NCBI GenBank assembly: GCA_031216915.1
Contig: CM062297.1
Coordinates: forward strand, 543,576,971-543,640,970
Direction: 5' to 3'
Length of the DNA: 64,000 nucleotides
DNA from: Pictodentalium vernedei
Lineage: Eukaryota > Mollusca > Scaphopoda > Dentaliida > Dentaliidae
Shown here: piece after piece, positions 9,656 through 19,629 of the stretch
Layout: each line of letters begins with the position of its first letter
Numbering within the stretch: position 1 is the first letter of the stretch
The notes under the pieces: generated by a model
What the model saw: only the letters and a program-made list of their open reading frames with translations
Told to the model about the DNA's origin: nothing
Databases searched by the model: none
Translations under genes and position numbers: made by a program

Positions 9656-11774
9656 GCTCAAAATTAAGCAGTACACATCTAGTGCCTACCATCCCGAAAG
9701 TCAAGGAGCTCTAGAACGCTTTCATCAAACACTGAAGACCATGATAAAGGCCTATGGGGAGGATAATGAGAAGGACTGGGATGAAGGAGTACATCTCCTC
9801 TTATTTGCAGTCCGTGAGACTGTACAGGAATCTCTGGGATTCAGCCCTTTTGAATTAGTGTTTGGACACTCAGTGAGGGGTCCACTCACTGCTTTGAAGG
9901 AGAAATGGCTCGGGGAAGAGCCACCTGAAATTTCTCTTCTGGACTATGTGTCCACTTTTAAGGAAAAACTGCACCAGGCCAGAGAAATGGCAAATAAACA
10001 TTTACAGAAAGCCCAGAGTCATATGAAGACCTGGTATGATAAAAAGGCAAAATTTCGCACCTATAAACCTGGGGACAAGGTGCTAGTACTATTCCCTTTG
10101 AAGGGCAATGCTTTACAAGCAAGATATTCAGGCCCTTATATTGTTAAGCACAAGATCAGTGATACTGATTATGTTGTTGAGACTCCCGATAGACTCAAAA
10201 ATACTCAGCTGTGCCATATAAATATGTTGAAAACATATTATGAGAGAGAACCAAGCTCTCTACCAGTCTCAACAGTCACCCACATGGATGAGCTGGAAAA
10301 TCCTGCAGAGGATATTCATGAAGGCGGCGAAAATGTACCTCTGAAATTACAGAACTCAGATGTCTTGAGAGATCTACAACATAAAATGGATTATTTACTG
10401 CCTGACCAAAGAAAAGATTTAGTTGATTTAATTTTCAAATATCAACACTTATTTCCCGATGTGCCTAGTGGGACATCTGTTATTTTTCATGATGTTGATG
10501 TAGGAGAGGCAAATCCCATCAAACAGCATCCATATAGATTGAACCCTTTCAAAGCTGAGATCATGCGAAAGGAAATACAGTATATGCTGGACAATGATAT
10601 CATAGAATCTAGCCATAGCAACTGGAGTTCGCCCTGTATACTCGTCCCAAAACCTGATGGCAGTTACAGATTTTGTACGGATTACCGAAAGGTGAACAGC
10701 CTCACCAAAACAGACAATTATCCAATTCCAAGAATTGATGACTGCATTGACAAACTTGGCCATGCTAAATTTGTGACAAAATTTGACTTGTTAAAGGGTT
10801 ATTGGCAAGTCCCTTTAACAGAAAAAGCAAAAGAAATATCTGCTTTTGTTACCCCATTTGGGTTGTATCAATATAAAGTAACCCCTTTTGGCATGAAAAA
10901 TTCTCCGGCAACGTTCCAGCGCATGGTTAACCACTTAATTGCAGACCTAGATCACAGTGAAGCTTATATTGATGATGTTATTATACACACAGATACAAAT
11001 TGGGCTGATCATCTAAAGCATATTCAAGAATTTTTTGACAAAGTGACCCAAGCCAACCTAACTATTAACTTGGTAAAATCAGAATTTGGCAAAGCAACTG
11101 TAAATTATTTAGGTCATGTTGTGGGGCAGGGGCAGGTGAGGCCGATTGCGGCTAAAGTTGATGCCATTGTAAATTTTCCAGTACCAAACTCTAAAAAAGA
11201 GCTCATGAGATTCTTAGGCATGGCTGGATATTATAGAAAATTTTGTTTAAATTTTTCAGATGTTGTCTCCCCTTTGACCAGTTTATTGAGCAAAAGGGTT
11301 AAGTTTGTTTGGACTGAGGAATGCCAGAAATCTTTTAACAGAATAAAAACTTTATTAAATAATTCCCCTGTCTTGGCCAGTCCCTGTTATGAAAAGCCCT
11401 TCAAATTATTTATAGATGCAAGTGACAATGGAGCAGGTGGGTATATTGCCCAGGAAGATTCCCAAGGTATTGATCACCCTGTATGTTATTTCTCTCGAAA
11501 ATTTCTCAAACATCAAAAGAATTACTCTACAGTAGAAAAAGAAACTTTGGCTCTAATTTTGGCATTAACCCATTTTGATGTGTATCTAGGAACCACCCAA
11601 TGCCCAATTACAGTTTACACCGATCATAACCCCTTAACTTTTATCAATAAAATGAAAAACAAGAATCAAAGATTATTGCGGTGGAGTTTAGCCCTTCAAG
11701 AATATAATTTAGAGATTAGGCATATTTCGGGAAGAGATAATGTTGTAGCTGATGCTCTTTCCAGAATATCCTAA
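9597..11774 (+). CDS. pol: Pol: integrase C-terminal half, reverse transcriptase and RNase H
   Basis: An open frame of about 725 codons. Its first Met is probably not a real start; the frame continues the upstream integrase. In order: second catalytic Asp (QSDQGSNF), third catalytic residue in SQGALERFHQTLK (about 9703-9740), a GPY/F-type module (RYSGPYIVKHKI, about 10120), and a linker. RT follows with ILVPKPDGSYRFCTDYRKVN (about 10640), TKFDLLKGYWQVPL (about 10780), TPFGMKNSPATFQRM, and the active site AYIDDVIIHT (about 10960). RNase H follows with LFIDASDNGAGG, STVEKETLAL, VYTDHNPL and NVVADALSR (11405-11765). RT copies genomic RNA into DNA; RNase H removes the template. RT before INT is usual in gypsy elements; here INT is first, as in Gmr1. 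No chromodomain follows RNase H. RT-RH shows no internal damage. Confidence 0.92.
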   Translation: MQSDQGSNFMSNIFQQVMYELKIKQYTSSAYHPESQGALERFHQTLKTMIKAYGEDNEKDWDEGVHLLLFAVRETVQESLGFSPFELVFGHSVRGPLTALKEKWLGEEPPEISLLDYVSTFKEKLHQAREMANKHLQKAQSHMKTWYDKKAKFRTYKPGDKVLVLFPLKGNALQARYSGPYIVKHKISDTDYVVETPDRLKNTQLCHINMLKTYYEREPSSLPVSTVTHMDELENPAEDIHEGGENVPLKLQNSDVLRDLQHKMDYLLPDQRKDLVDLIFKYQHLFPDVPSGTSVIFHDVDVGEANPIKQHPYRLNPFKAEIMRKEIQYMLDNDIIESSHSNWSSPCILVPKPDGSYRFCTDYRKVNSLTKTDNYPIPRIDDCIDKLGHAKFVTKFDLLKGYWQVPLTEKAKEISAFVTPFGLYQYKVTPFGMKNSPATFQRMVNHLIADLDHSEAYIDDVIIHTDTNWADHLKHIQEFFDKVTQANLTINLVKSEFGKATVNYLGHVVGQGQVRPIAAKVDAIVNFPVPNSKKELMRFLGMAGYYRKFCLNFSDVVSPLTSLLSKRVKFVWTEECQKSFNRIKTLLNNSPVLASPCYEKPFKLFIDASDNGAGGYIAQEDSQGIDHPVCYFSRKFLKHQKNYSTVEKETLALILALTHFDVYLGTTQCPITVYTDHNPLTFINKMKNKNQRLLRWSLALQEYNLEIRHISGRDNVVADALSRIS

Positions 11775-11816
11775 TTTAAAATTATCTGATCGGTCCCCAT
11801 TCACTTTAAGTGTATA

Positions 11817-12077
11817 TACAGTACGTGGAGAGTGGATTGTAACTAAATCACCCGCGGAGTGGAGTTATCACCCAAGCTATAACTTTCAAATTTTGTACAT
11901 ATCGACAAAAAACACAAGCAATGTTTCAGCCAATGGACCTCCGGGTTTAACCCGGAGGTCCATTGGCTGAAACTTTACTGGTGCTGGTTATGCTTTGCAA
12001 CAAATTTGCAATTATTGCCCAGGTGGAATCTCCACTCTGCGGGTGATTTAGTGATAATACACTCTCCACGTACTGTA
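11817..12077. mobile_element. Tc1/mariner-type foldback MITE inside the retrotransposon
   Basis: TACAGTACGTGGAGAGTG (11817-11834) is the inverse of CACTCTCCACGTACTGTA (12060-12077). Flanking TA dinucleotides and CAGT termini suit Tc1/mariner. The two arms remain partly complementary to the centre, which is a near-perfect palindrome. It lies between the pol stop codon and the polypurine tract, so it does not interrupt coding sequence. Confidence 0.65.
11923..11973. repeat. 51-bp palindrome, 25-bp perfect stem with 1-nt spacer
   Basis: GTTTCAGCCAATGGACCTCC... is followed by its exact complement ending ...CCATTGGCTGAAAC, centred on base 11948. It is the core of the foldback MITE. Confidence 0.9.
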
Positions 12078-12181
12078 TGTTTATTAAAAATTTTTGTGAA
12101 GATTATCGTGTGTATTGTAAACCAGTCAGAGACTGCTAAAATTATGTAAAAAGTTTTCAGTACCTTCAAACTTTTTCTTTT

Positions 12182-12192
12182 AAGGCGGGGTG
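12182..12192 (+). other. Polypurine tract
   Basis: AAGGCGGGGTG ends exactly at the first base of the 3' LTR, where the plus-strand primer is expected. Confidence 0.75.
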
Positions 12193-13174
12193 TGTTATAG
12201 CCCCCATATTATATTGAGATTGATATATCCTTAAGTTGATAATTATGTGAGAAAGATTTTTTTTTTATTTCTGCATTTTCTGACTGGACTAACTCTTTTG
12301 CACTCAGTGACCTTGTTTACATCTTTGTTACACTGATATATTGTACATACAGCTGTTGATTGTTTAATTGTTTAAATAGGTCAATGACCTTGTTTACTTG
12401 AACTTTAATAGAATCCCCCAGAAACTAATAGAACATTGCAGAAACTTCCTCTTCTGGGACATTCTATCTGGTTACTATATAATGGTTTGTCAACAGAATT
12501 CAAAAACTCATTCTTAGAAAGCCTTTCAAAAAGATTCACTTCAGTTATTTCCATTGGAGAATATTATTGTTTCAGAACAGTGCATTTATTATAGAAGCAG
12601 TGCTTCTTTGTGAATTTGGAGATTGATTCCAAAAGAGAATTTGGAGGAGAATCTATTCGTCTTGGAAAAGAGAATTTATACTTTCTGTGAAACAGAATAA
12701 TATTATTTTGTGAAAAGCCAGGATTCTACTGGATTATTTGGAAATTACCTGTGGCGCCAATACTTCTTGGATTTTTACTCCATTTCAATTTTACGGAGCA
12801 TTTTGTTATATTTTATTGGAGACTGCTGAAATTTCTAAGTGAAAATTTTATTACAAATCTACGGGATACTGTTTCTGAAGAGACATTCTTGGATTTAATA
12901 CTACATCTACCAGCTGGTAACTTTCTTCAGAAGATACTTCACCACTGGATTACTGGATTCTGTCAAACTGTACTTTGGACTAATTCAATAATTGATAAGT
13001 ACCACTGTTTTTATTTTCTGTAAACCAATTAGTGTAAAAGATCTTTGTATCATTTTTTTTTTATATATTAATCCTTTTTAATTAAATTTCAGAATAGTTA
13101 AATTCATAGTTTTTGTTGCTGATTCTCAGATTTCTTTCTGTTACCAATATCAATAATATTTCCGTACCGTAATA
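12193..13174 (+). repeat. 3' LTR (982 bp)
   Basis: It starts TGTTATAGCCCC and ends CCGTAATA; the terminal CA has become TA by one C-to-T change. It is otherwise about 99% identical to the 5' LTR. The repeated AAGCC follows at once (13175-13179). Confidence 0.92.
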
Positions 13175-13179
13175 AAGCC
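13175..13179. repeat. Right target-site duplication AAGCC
   Basis: It is identical to 6440-6444 and marks the right edge of the LTR retrotransposon insertion. Confidence 0.85.
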
Positions 13180-13539
13180 TTTGTTGCCCCTGATATGAAT
13201 CAGATTTTTTATACAATACCTTGCTCTCTGACATTTAATTGGATAGTGCCTATAAGGCACTATCCAATTAAATGTAATAGAGCAGTATATGATGAGCTTT
13301 GATTTGTTGTCAGAAAAAACTCAGCACCTTACCAGTTAATGGGTATTACAACCAACAATAATAGTTACCTATCATTGTTGGGCATGAATAAATCCATATG
13401 TTATCCCAAAATGTTCTGGTATGGACCCTTTCTTTCTGGGGTAAATAGCCTGCTTATCGTTTTCCATTTAGTCCTATCTTGGCTCTCTGTCCTGTTATCT
13501 ATTCAGCATGTCTGGGCTGGTGAGTTATGGTGGATAAAT
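13180..13539 (+). other. DIRS-like copy 1, 3' region after the nested insertion
   Basis: This non-coding stretch contains CCTTACCAGTTAATG (13331-13345), which resembles CTCTACCAGTTAAAG at 51893-51907 in another DIRS-like copy. It ends with ATTCAGCATGTCTGGGCTGG, the variant of a motif that precedes the terminal unit in each DIRS-like copy. A strong 45-bp palindrome lies at 13231-13275. Confidence 0.5.
13231..13275. repeat. 45-bp perfect hairpin
   Basis: ACATTTAATTGGATAGTGCC is followed by TATAA and then its exact complement. The stem is 20-21 bp. No equivalent is apparent in the 51.7-kb relative, so it may be a small separate insertion. Confidence 0.85.
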
Positions 13540-13893
13540 AATGGAAATTTCTAGTAATTTCTGTTTTTCTCATACCTACTGGACCCAGACAGTAAGTGCC
13601 CTTTGTGAGTTATTTACTAACAACCTCCCTGCATTAAACTATTTACATTCAGGAGTCATCACAAAAGAATGATTATTGGCAGGAATGAAGGACACTTCCT
13701 TGGCTCTGCACATGTTCGGATACTGTATATGAAGTTCAAACAATACTCTAGTTTTTTCTTACTTTCGCCTAATTTTTCAGTTGTGGATGGGTTCAAACTT
13801 CAGCATTTGATCTGAATTCTATCAAACAGAGTGCCAGCATGTCTGGACAGGTGGTGGGTATGATAAATTCAGAAATTATTAGTTATTTCCGTT
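13540..13893. repeat. Diverged ~354-bp DIRS terminal unit (copy 1)
   Basis: The left end (AATTTCTGTTTTTCTCATAC...GGACCCAGAC) is an imperfect inverse of the right end (GTCTGGACAGG...AGAAATTATTAGTTATTTCC). The size and arrangement match the 356-bp units at 27909 and 48800. Confidence 0.55.
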
Positions 13894-14881
13894 ATTTTCC
13901 AAATTAAGTGTGTGAGTCTTGTGGCTTGGCATTGATTTCTAGTCAATCCTCCATAATACTTTTACTATTGTCTTGAATACTTTCTTCAGACTTTGTAATT
14001 GAGCTCCTTGTTTTCAAGTTGCTGAAATTAGAACTTTTCTCTTAAATTACACCCCTAAGAATTTACCCTTATTCTCACCTCAGTGGGTTCTGTGAACTGC
14101 TGGACAAGTGCTCAAACATACAGGCTTAAGAAAGTGTTCAGGATAATGGTTAAATTACTCAGGCAGTTACTTCTCGTCAAGGCCTGATAAGAAATCTCTT
14201 GTTGCACTTTTGGGAAAATTTCCAGAAAAATCTTCAGACTCTTTAAGGGTTAAGGAAACGCAAAATCAGCTGTGATATTGCAAGTGCAGCACATGGGGAA
14301 TGGATGATGACAAACCCTGCAAAATGGATTCAGCTAATTGGTCACCAGGTGACTCCAGTGGCCCATTAGCTGAAATTTGCTGATGCTTTATGTGTATTTT
14401 ACAAAATGAAAACAAAATTTCATGACACTCCCCTCCTCCCCAACAGTGGTTTAATAGTAATCCACTCTCATACAGCAGAGCTGGGAAGGTCAGATTAATA
14501 ATAATACACCGTGTACATACCGTACCCAAATTTCGTCATGAGAACCTGGGAAGTGCAGCACTTATTGCTTAGTGTGGTAATTTAGTGGTAAAATAGCCCA
14601 TGTATAACTTACATTTATTTCTAATACTGTTGTAATTTTGGAAAGAAACAGTCACAGTTGGCAGTATAAAAATATTTACCGAAAGGAAATGCCTTAAGTT
14701 CAAGATTTTATCCTGTAAACAATTCCGATGTAACACACCATATTGAAAGTAAATGCTCACTTGCCCATTTCCTGGACTTGAGGCACAGCTCTAAATAGGT
14801 TTTTAAATGTTGAACAATGACTTCCTATGATAGCATTTTTTTGTCTGTCTTTTTCATAGGATCGTTTCAGTGTTTGTTGAA
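13894..14881. other. No gene seen; old foldback relic near 14328-14373
   Basis: The stretch is AT-rich without a convincing exon. TTCAGCTAATTGG (about 14328-14340) pairs with CCCATTAGCTGAA (about 14361-14373) around the palindrome GTCACCAGGTGAC. The right flank ends in ATAATACACCGTGTACATACC. This resembles a decayed relative of the MITE at 11817-12077, but the match is weak. Confidence 0.35.
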
Positions 14882-15085
14882 TTAACCCTTTACCTAATGA
14901 ATCGTCCGCATCCGCCCGCATAATTTTCAAATTGAGCAGTTGAAAAAAATTAATCTTTCAAAACATTTCAACAAAACCATAACATGTTACCCCTGATTGG
15001 ATGAGCTCGTTCCAATGAGGGGTCACATCATATGGTTTTGTTGAAATATTTTGAAAGATTCATTTTTTTCTGTTTGTTGTCTCAA
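14882..15085. mobile_element. Truncated piggyBac-type MITE
   Basis: TTAA then CCCTTTACCTAATGAAT (14882 on) matches the left end of the copy at 61985. Inside, TTTCAACAAAACCATAACATG pairs with CATATGGTTTTGTTGAAATA. The right terminus with GGTAAAGGG-TTAA is missing, so the right boundary is approximate. Confidence 0.55.
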
Positions 15086-15187
15086 GTTTGCGTTCATGTT
15101 TGCCTCGATCGGGAGTTTGCAGATTATTCTTCTTTGCTTCCAAATTTGGGGCTAAGTACAGGGCTTCAGCTTTATCATTTGAGGCTA

Positions 15188-15351
15188 CAGGGCTCGATTT
15201 AACTGGATTAGCATAGCACTTTGCTCTCCAATTTCTGAATTTTGCTATTCAAGATTTATTAGTTTCAAGTGCTTTTGGATCAACTGCTAATCAATTTTCC
15301 AGGGTGAATAGTAAATTGCTATTCAAAATTTTCAGATTAAATCAAGCCCTG
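15188..15351. mobile_element. Small TIR element (164 bp) with GGCTA duplication
   Basis: CAGGGCTCGATTTAA at the left pairs with TTAAATCAAGCCCTG at the right. GGCTA flanks both sides (15183-15187 and 15352-15356). The CAGGG start is hAT-like, but hAT elements make 8-bp duplications, so the superfamily is uncertain. Confidence 0.6.
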
Positions 15352-15449
15352 GGCTACATTTGGGATACTTTACCATAGTTATTGAAACGTGCATACATTC
15401 ATCTCGGCATTATTTACTTGGTAGGAGACGGAACAAAATTGTTATCCCG

Positions 15450-15557
15450 GGCAACATCCAGGGTGCATGGAGATTTAATACCTGGATGTCTCTTTTTCAT
15501 CCCTGAGCCTCAAGCCAACGTCCAGATATAAAATCTCCATGTACCCTGGATGTTGCC
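15450..15557. mobile_element. Short foldback MITE
   Basis: GGCAACATCCAGGGTGCATG (15450 on) is complementary, with one or two mismatches, to CATGTACCCTGGATGTTGCC (15538-15557). The arms are about 27 bp and the loop about 54 bp. No target duplication is clear. Confidence 0.55.
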
Positions 15558-15999
15558 AAAGATTGCTTATAATAACTTCCAAATAACTACTCCTTCCCAT
15601 ACTGGCAGTGTTCCCAAGGATCCTTGAAAACCCCTGAATTTTCCGGACCCCCTGTCAAGAAAATCTTGGAATGTTTTTTCAAATACTGCTGCAAATGCCT
15701 TGAGTTTTATCTGAAAATATGTACAGGATCCTTGTCCCAAACCTCTGCCCCAAATGCTTCCATGTTTTATATATAACATATTTGAAAGATTGATTTGCAA
15801 GTTTGTTCAATTTGACCCTCTGGTGCAATATTTAGGGGTGTTATGTGACCTCTAGATTTCAGTGTTGTGGGTTATCAGATAAACTTTGTAAAAATGTCCC
15901 TTAATCCTCTACCAATTTACATCTTGCCTCACTTGGGTAGGAAATACTTTTAATCATGAAGTGGTTGCTGAGGCCATGGTATTGTTTTGGGGGTTTTTT
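15558..15999. other. No gene seen
   Basis: The sequence is AT-rich and not recognised. Short frames here have no domain character. Confidence 0.4.
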
Positions 16000-16380
16000 A
16001 GCTCTGCTCTGACAAAGCCAGCAGAGCTTTTCTGATACTGAGCTGTCCATCATTCCATCCATCCATCATCAACATTTTGTTTGTCCTGACCGTATTTTTT
16101 TTTACAACATGACACAACTTGATGAAACCTCTTAATCATATATTTCATCAGTAGACAGTGTGTCGCATGCCACATTTTCTTTTCAAACCCCGAGGTCAAG
16201 GTCACCATTATGTGTCAAATGTTAATGATAACATAAATTGATGAAACTTCTTCACATATATATCATTGGCAGACGGTGTGTTGTGTACCACATTTACATT
16301 CCACATCCCAAGGTCAATGTCACAGTTGCATATCAAATGCTAAAAATACCTTTCTTAGTGACAGGTCCTTGTCCAAACCA
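16000..16380 (+). mobile_element. 5' part of a Helitron-like element (AGCTCTG family)
   Basis: AGCTCTGCTCTGACAAAG followed by CCAGCAGAGCTT forms the 5' hairpin after a T-run. Internal sequence with GAGGTCAAGGTCACC (near 16191) and repeats of ATGAAACTTCTTCACATATA type recurs in the 3' half copy at 60476-60838. The 3' end is absent; DIRS terminal sequence follows. Confidence 0.5.
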
Positions 16381-16383
16381 TAA

Positions 16384-16837
16384 TATTTTAACACCTTTAC
16401 CACTGGCCCAGACTAATTGCTTACTCTTATTTTCTAAGAAAGTAGAGTCAAACATCAATTATATCCCCCAAACAGCCATAAAATTTATCAGAACAGAAAG
16501 AAAGAAGTCCCATCGGGTCCTCCATACCTCTTGGCTACTGTGCATGTGCGTAACCAAGGAAGTGCCTCGATACTTCCTGCCAAACGTCATTCTTTTGATT
16601 GGCCCTGGTGAAGTAGACTCCTGTTTATCCTCTTTCAAAATTTTCAACTTTTTTGAGGCAGACATCATGGAATTAGAGGAAGGATTTGTGGGATAGATGC
16701 TATCGACAATGATAAGAGTGGAAAATTGAGAAGTTGTGGTCATTCAGGGATGTGAAAAAAATCTTTATTGTTAAAAATTATAAGTGTCACCTGTTTTGGG
16801 GTTATTCCCTGAGTGACTGTCATTCTACACTATTTTT
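16384..16837 (+). repeat. DIRS-like left terminal region (subfamily of 56-60 kb)
   Basis: CCACTGGCCCAGACTAATTG (about 16401) and the following ~95 bp are the inverse of 60340-60440. About 16496-16600 (AGAAGTCCCATC, GGTCCTCCATAC, AAGGAAGTGCCTCGATACTT) are the inverse of 56240-56325. The orientation is that of a left terminus, as at 21343. The body of this element is missing to the right; after about 150 bp of unassigned sequence a Helitron-like element begins. Confidence 0.55.
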
Positions 16838-18689
16838 AGCTCACCTGACTTTCAGTCAGGAGAGCTATAGTGATCACTTACCGTCCGGCGTCCGTGAACA
16901 TGGTGTTTGCGTCTTCTCCTCCCAAACCACTGAACCAATTTAATTGATATTTGAGATAATAGTTTGTTATGACATCGCAATTTGCTTTTGTTCAAATCAA
17001 GTTGCCTCGCCCGTGGGTAGGGCCACACCCAAAAAGTGTGCAGAAATCTTAAAAAATCTTCTCATGAACCAGCAGTAGCAGAGACTTGATATTTGGTGTG
17101 CAGCTTCCTTTTGAGGTGTAGATTCAGATTTGTTCAAGAGAAGTTTGTGGGGCTATACTTGGCGTTGTTATGGGAGGGGCAAAATTTTTGGCCCCGCCCA
17201 AAATTTCTATTTTCCAAACCGAGAGGCTGATTTGAACCAAATTTATGTGAGGGCTTATTGGGTCATAAGTACCTAATTTATGCTGATTTTTTTTTCCTGT
17301 AGCCCCCTGGGAAGCGCAGGGGCTAAAAATAGAAAAAAATTAAAACGCCCATATCTCCAAAACTGCACGGCACCGAGAATTTTTATTTCGTGTGAAGCTT
17401 CCTTAGGACCAACAGAAAGAATTGGTAAAAAAAAATTGCCATCGGTTTTATCATAGGGTTCAGTTTCGGGACTTTGAAAAAGTGCTGAGTCAGCACTTTT
17501 TAACACCGTAGGCAATGGGAAAAACATTAAAAAATCTTCTTCTCCAGATCCAGCAGGCAGAATCTTTTGATATTTGGTATGCAACATTGTAGGGTGGATC
17601 TGATTCAGGTTTGTTCAAATCGGCCCCCTGGGTTCATATTTGGGCTCCGTATAGGAGCCCGATTTCGAACTTAGTGCATTTCAGGCAAATTTCTTAAAAA
17701 ATCTTCTTCTCCAGATCCAGCAGGCAGAATCTTTTGATATTTGGTATGCAACATTGTGGGGTGGATCTGATTCAAGTTTGTTCAAATCGGCTCCCTGGGT
17801 TTATATTTGGGCTCAGTATAGGAGCCCAAATTTGAACTTAGTGCTTTTCAGGCAAATTTCTTAAAAAATCTTCTTCCCCAGATCCAGCAGGCAGAATCTT
17901 TTGATATTTGGTATGCAACATTGTGGGCTGGATCTGATTCTATTTTGTTCAAATCGGCTCCCTAGATTCATATTTGGGCTCACTATAGAAGCTCGAATTC
18001 GAACTTAGTGCATTTCAGGCAAATTTCTTCAAAAATCTTCTTCTCCGGATCCTGCAGGCAGAATCTTTTGATATTTGGTATGCAACATTGTGGGGTGGAT
18101 CTGATTCCAGTTTGTTCAAATCGGCCACCTGGATTTATATTTGGGCTCACTATAGAAGCCCAAATTCGAACTTAGTGCATTTCAGGCAAATTTCTTTGAA
18201 AATCTTCTTCTCAAGATCCAGCAGGCAGAATCTTGTGATATTTGGTATGCAGCATCCTTATGGGGGTGAGATTCAAGTTTGTTCAAGCCATGTCCCTAGG
18301 TCCATATTTGGGCTGATTGTGGGAGCTCCAATTGTAACTTGGTTCAAAATGAGGAATTTTCTTTAAAAATCTTCTTCTTCAGATCCAGCAGTCGGAATGT
18401 TTTGATATTTGGTGTGCAGAATCCTTAGGGGTGTGAGATTCAGGTTTGTTAAAGCCAAGTCCCTGGGTTCATATATGGGCTCCCTGTGGGAGCCCGAATT
18501 ATGACTTAGTTCAATATGAGGAATATTCTTTAAAAATCTTTTTTTAGATCCACTGGTCAGAATGTTTGGATATTTGGTTTCAGCTTTTCTTAGGAGGAGC
18601 AGATGCAACTTGTGGAAATCAATTCTCTGGGTTGATATTTAGGCTACCATGTCAGGTGAGCGCCCTCAGGCCCCCTGGGGCCTCTTGTT
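16838..18689 (+). mobile_element. Helitron-like element 2 (AGCTCACCTGAC family)
   Basis: The 5' hairpin AGCTCACCTGAC-TTTCA-GTCAGGAGAGCT is followed by CCGTCCGGCGTCCG. Then comes a long 5' leader with AAAAGTGCTGAGTCAGCACTTTT (a hairpin near 17480), and from about 17520 an array of ~168-bp monomers. The 3' end has GTCAGGTGAGC (18651-18661), the hairpin AGGCCCCCTGGGGCCT, then CTTGTT. It is non-coding. The leader AATAGTTTGTTATGAC (near 16966) is the uninterrupted version of the site that holds an insertion in element 4. Confidence 0.8.
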
Positions 18690-19629
18690 CAGTGTTTGCT
18701 CAGTGTTTTCATTCCTTCCCAAACCCCCAGTGTCGTTATTTGTGGTTGATTTTCTTTTTAGCTCACCTGACTTTTCAGTCAGGAGAGCTATTGTGATCAC
18801 TCACCATCGTCGTCCGTTGTACATGAACATGGTGTTTGCGTCTTCTCTTCCCAAACAGCTGAACCAATTTAATTGATATTTGAGATAATAGTTTGTTATG
18901 ACATCGCAATTTGATTTTGTTCAAATCAAGTTGCCTCGCCCCTTGGTAGGGCCATACCCAAAAAGTGTGCTGAAATCTTAAAAATCTTCTCATGAACCAG
19001 CTGTAGCAGAGACTTGATATTTGGCGTGCAGCTTCCTTTTGAGGTGTAGACTCAGATTTGTTTAAGAGAAGTTTGTGGGGCTATATTTGCCGTTGTTATG
19101 GGAGGGGCAAGAATATTTGCCCCTCCCAAAATTTCTATTTCCAAACCGAGAGGCAAATTTGGACCAAATTTGTTATGAGGGCTTATTGGGTCATAAGTAC
19201 TTAATTTATGCAAAAAAAAATTTTCCCGTCGCCCCATGGGAACCGCAGGAGCTAAAAATAGAAAAAAATTAAAATACCCATATCTCCAAAACTACATGGC
19301 TTTGAGAATTCTTATTTGGTGTGAAGCTTCCTTATGACCAACAGAATGGAATGGTAAAAAAAATTGCTATCGGTTTTATCATGGGGTACTTTTCTGGGAC
19401 TTTTGAAAAAGTGCTGAGTCAGCATTTTTTAACACTTGTGGGTAATGGGGAAAAACATATAAGACTACTTTTCTCCCAAATCAGTGCTCCCAAAGCTTTC
19501 AAATTTCAAATATAACATCTTTGGAAGATTGTTTCACATGTTTATTGAAATCAATTCTCTTGGTCCATATTTGGGCTCTCTATGGGAGCCCAAATGTTTA
19601 TAAATTAGTGCAGTAAGAGGAATATTTTT

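Larger units (their letters stand above)
6445..13174 (+). mobile_element. Ty3/gypsy LTR retrotransposon, Gmr1-like (Gag-PR-INT-RT-RH order)
   Basis: A complete 6730-bp insertion with two LTRs, target duplications, primer-binding site, polypurine tract, gag and pol. Integrase motifs (zinc-binding HHCC, DDE core, GPY/F-type C-terminal module) precede the reverse transcriptase and RNase H. Most Ty3/gypsy elements have RT-RH before INT; the copia-like order is the hallmark of the Gmr1 clade, described from deuterostomes. No envelope gene or chromodomain is evident. The copy is defective: gag has one frameshift, the protease is almost entirely deleted, and the integrase has two frameshifts. The RT-RH region is open. 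The LTRs differ at only about 8 positions plus one indel, so the insertion is recent. It sits inside a DIRS-like element. Confidence 0.9.

Noticed and set aside
11766..12192. Possible envelope gene after pol
   Set aside because: Only a foldback MITE and the polypurine tract lie there; no long frame, signal peptide or membrane segment.
16238..16696. 152-codon frame on the plus strand
   Set aside because: It spans the junction of a Helitron-like fragment and a DIRS terminus, so it is composite and non-homologous.
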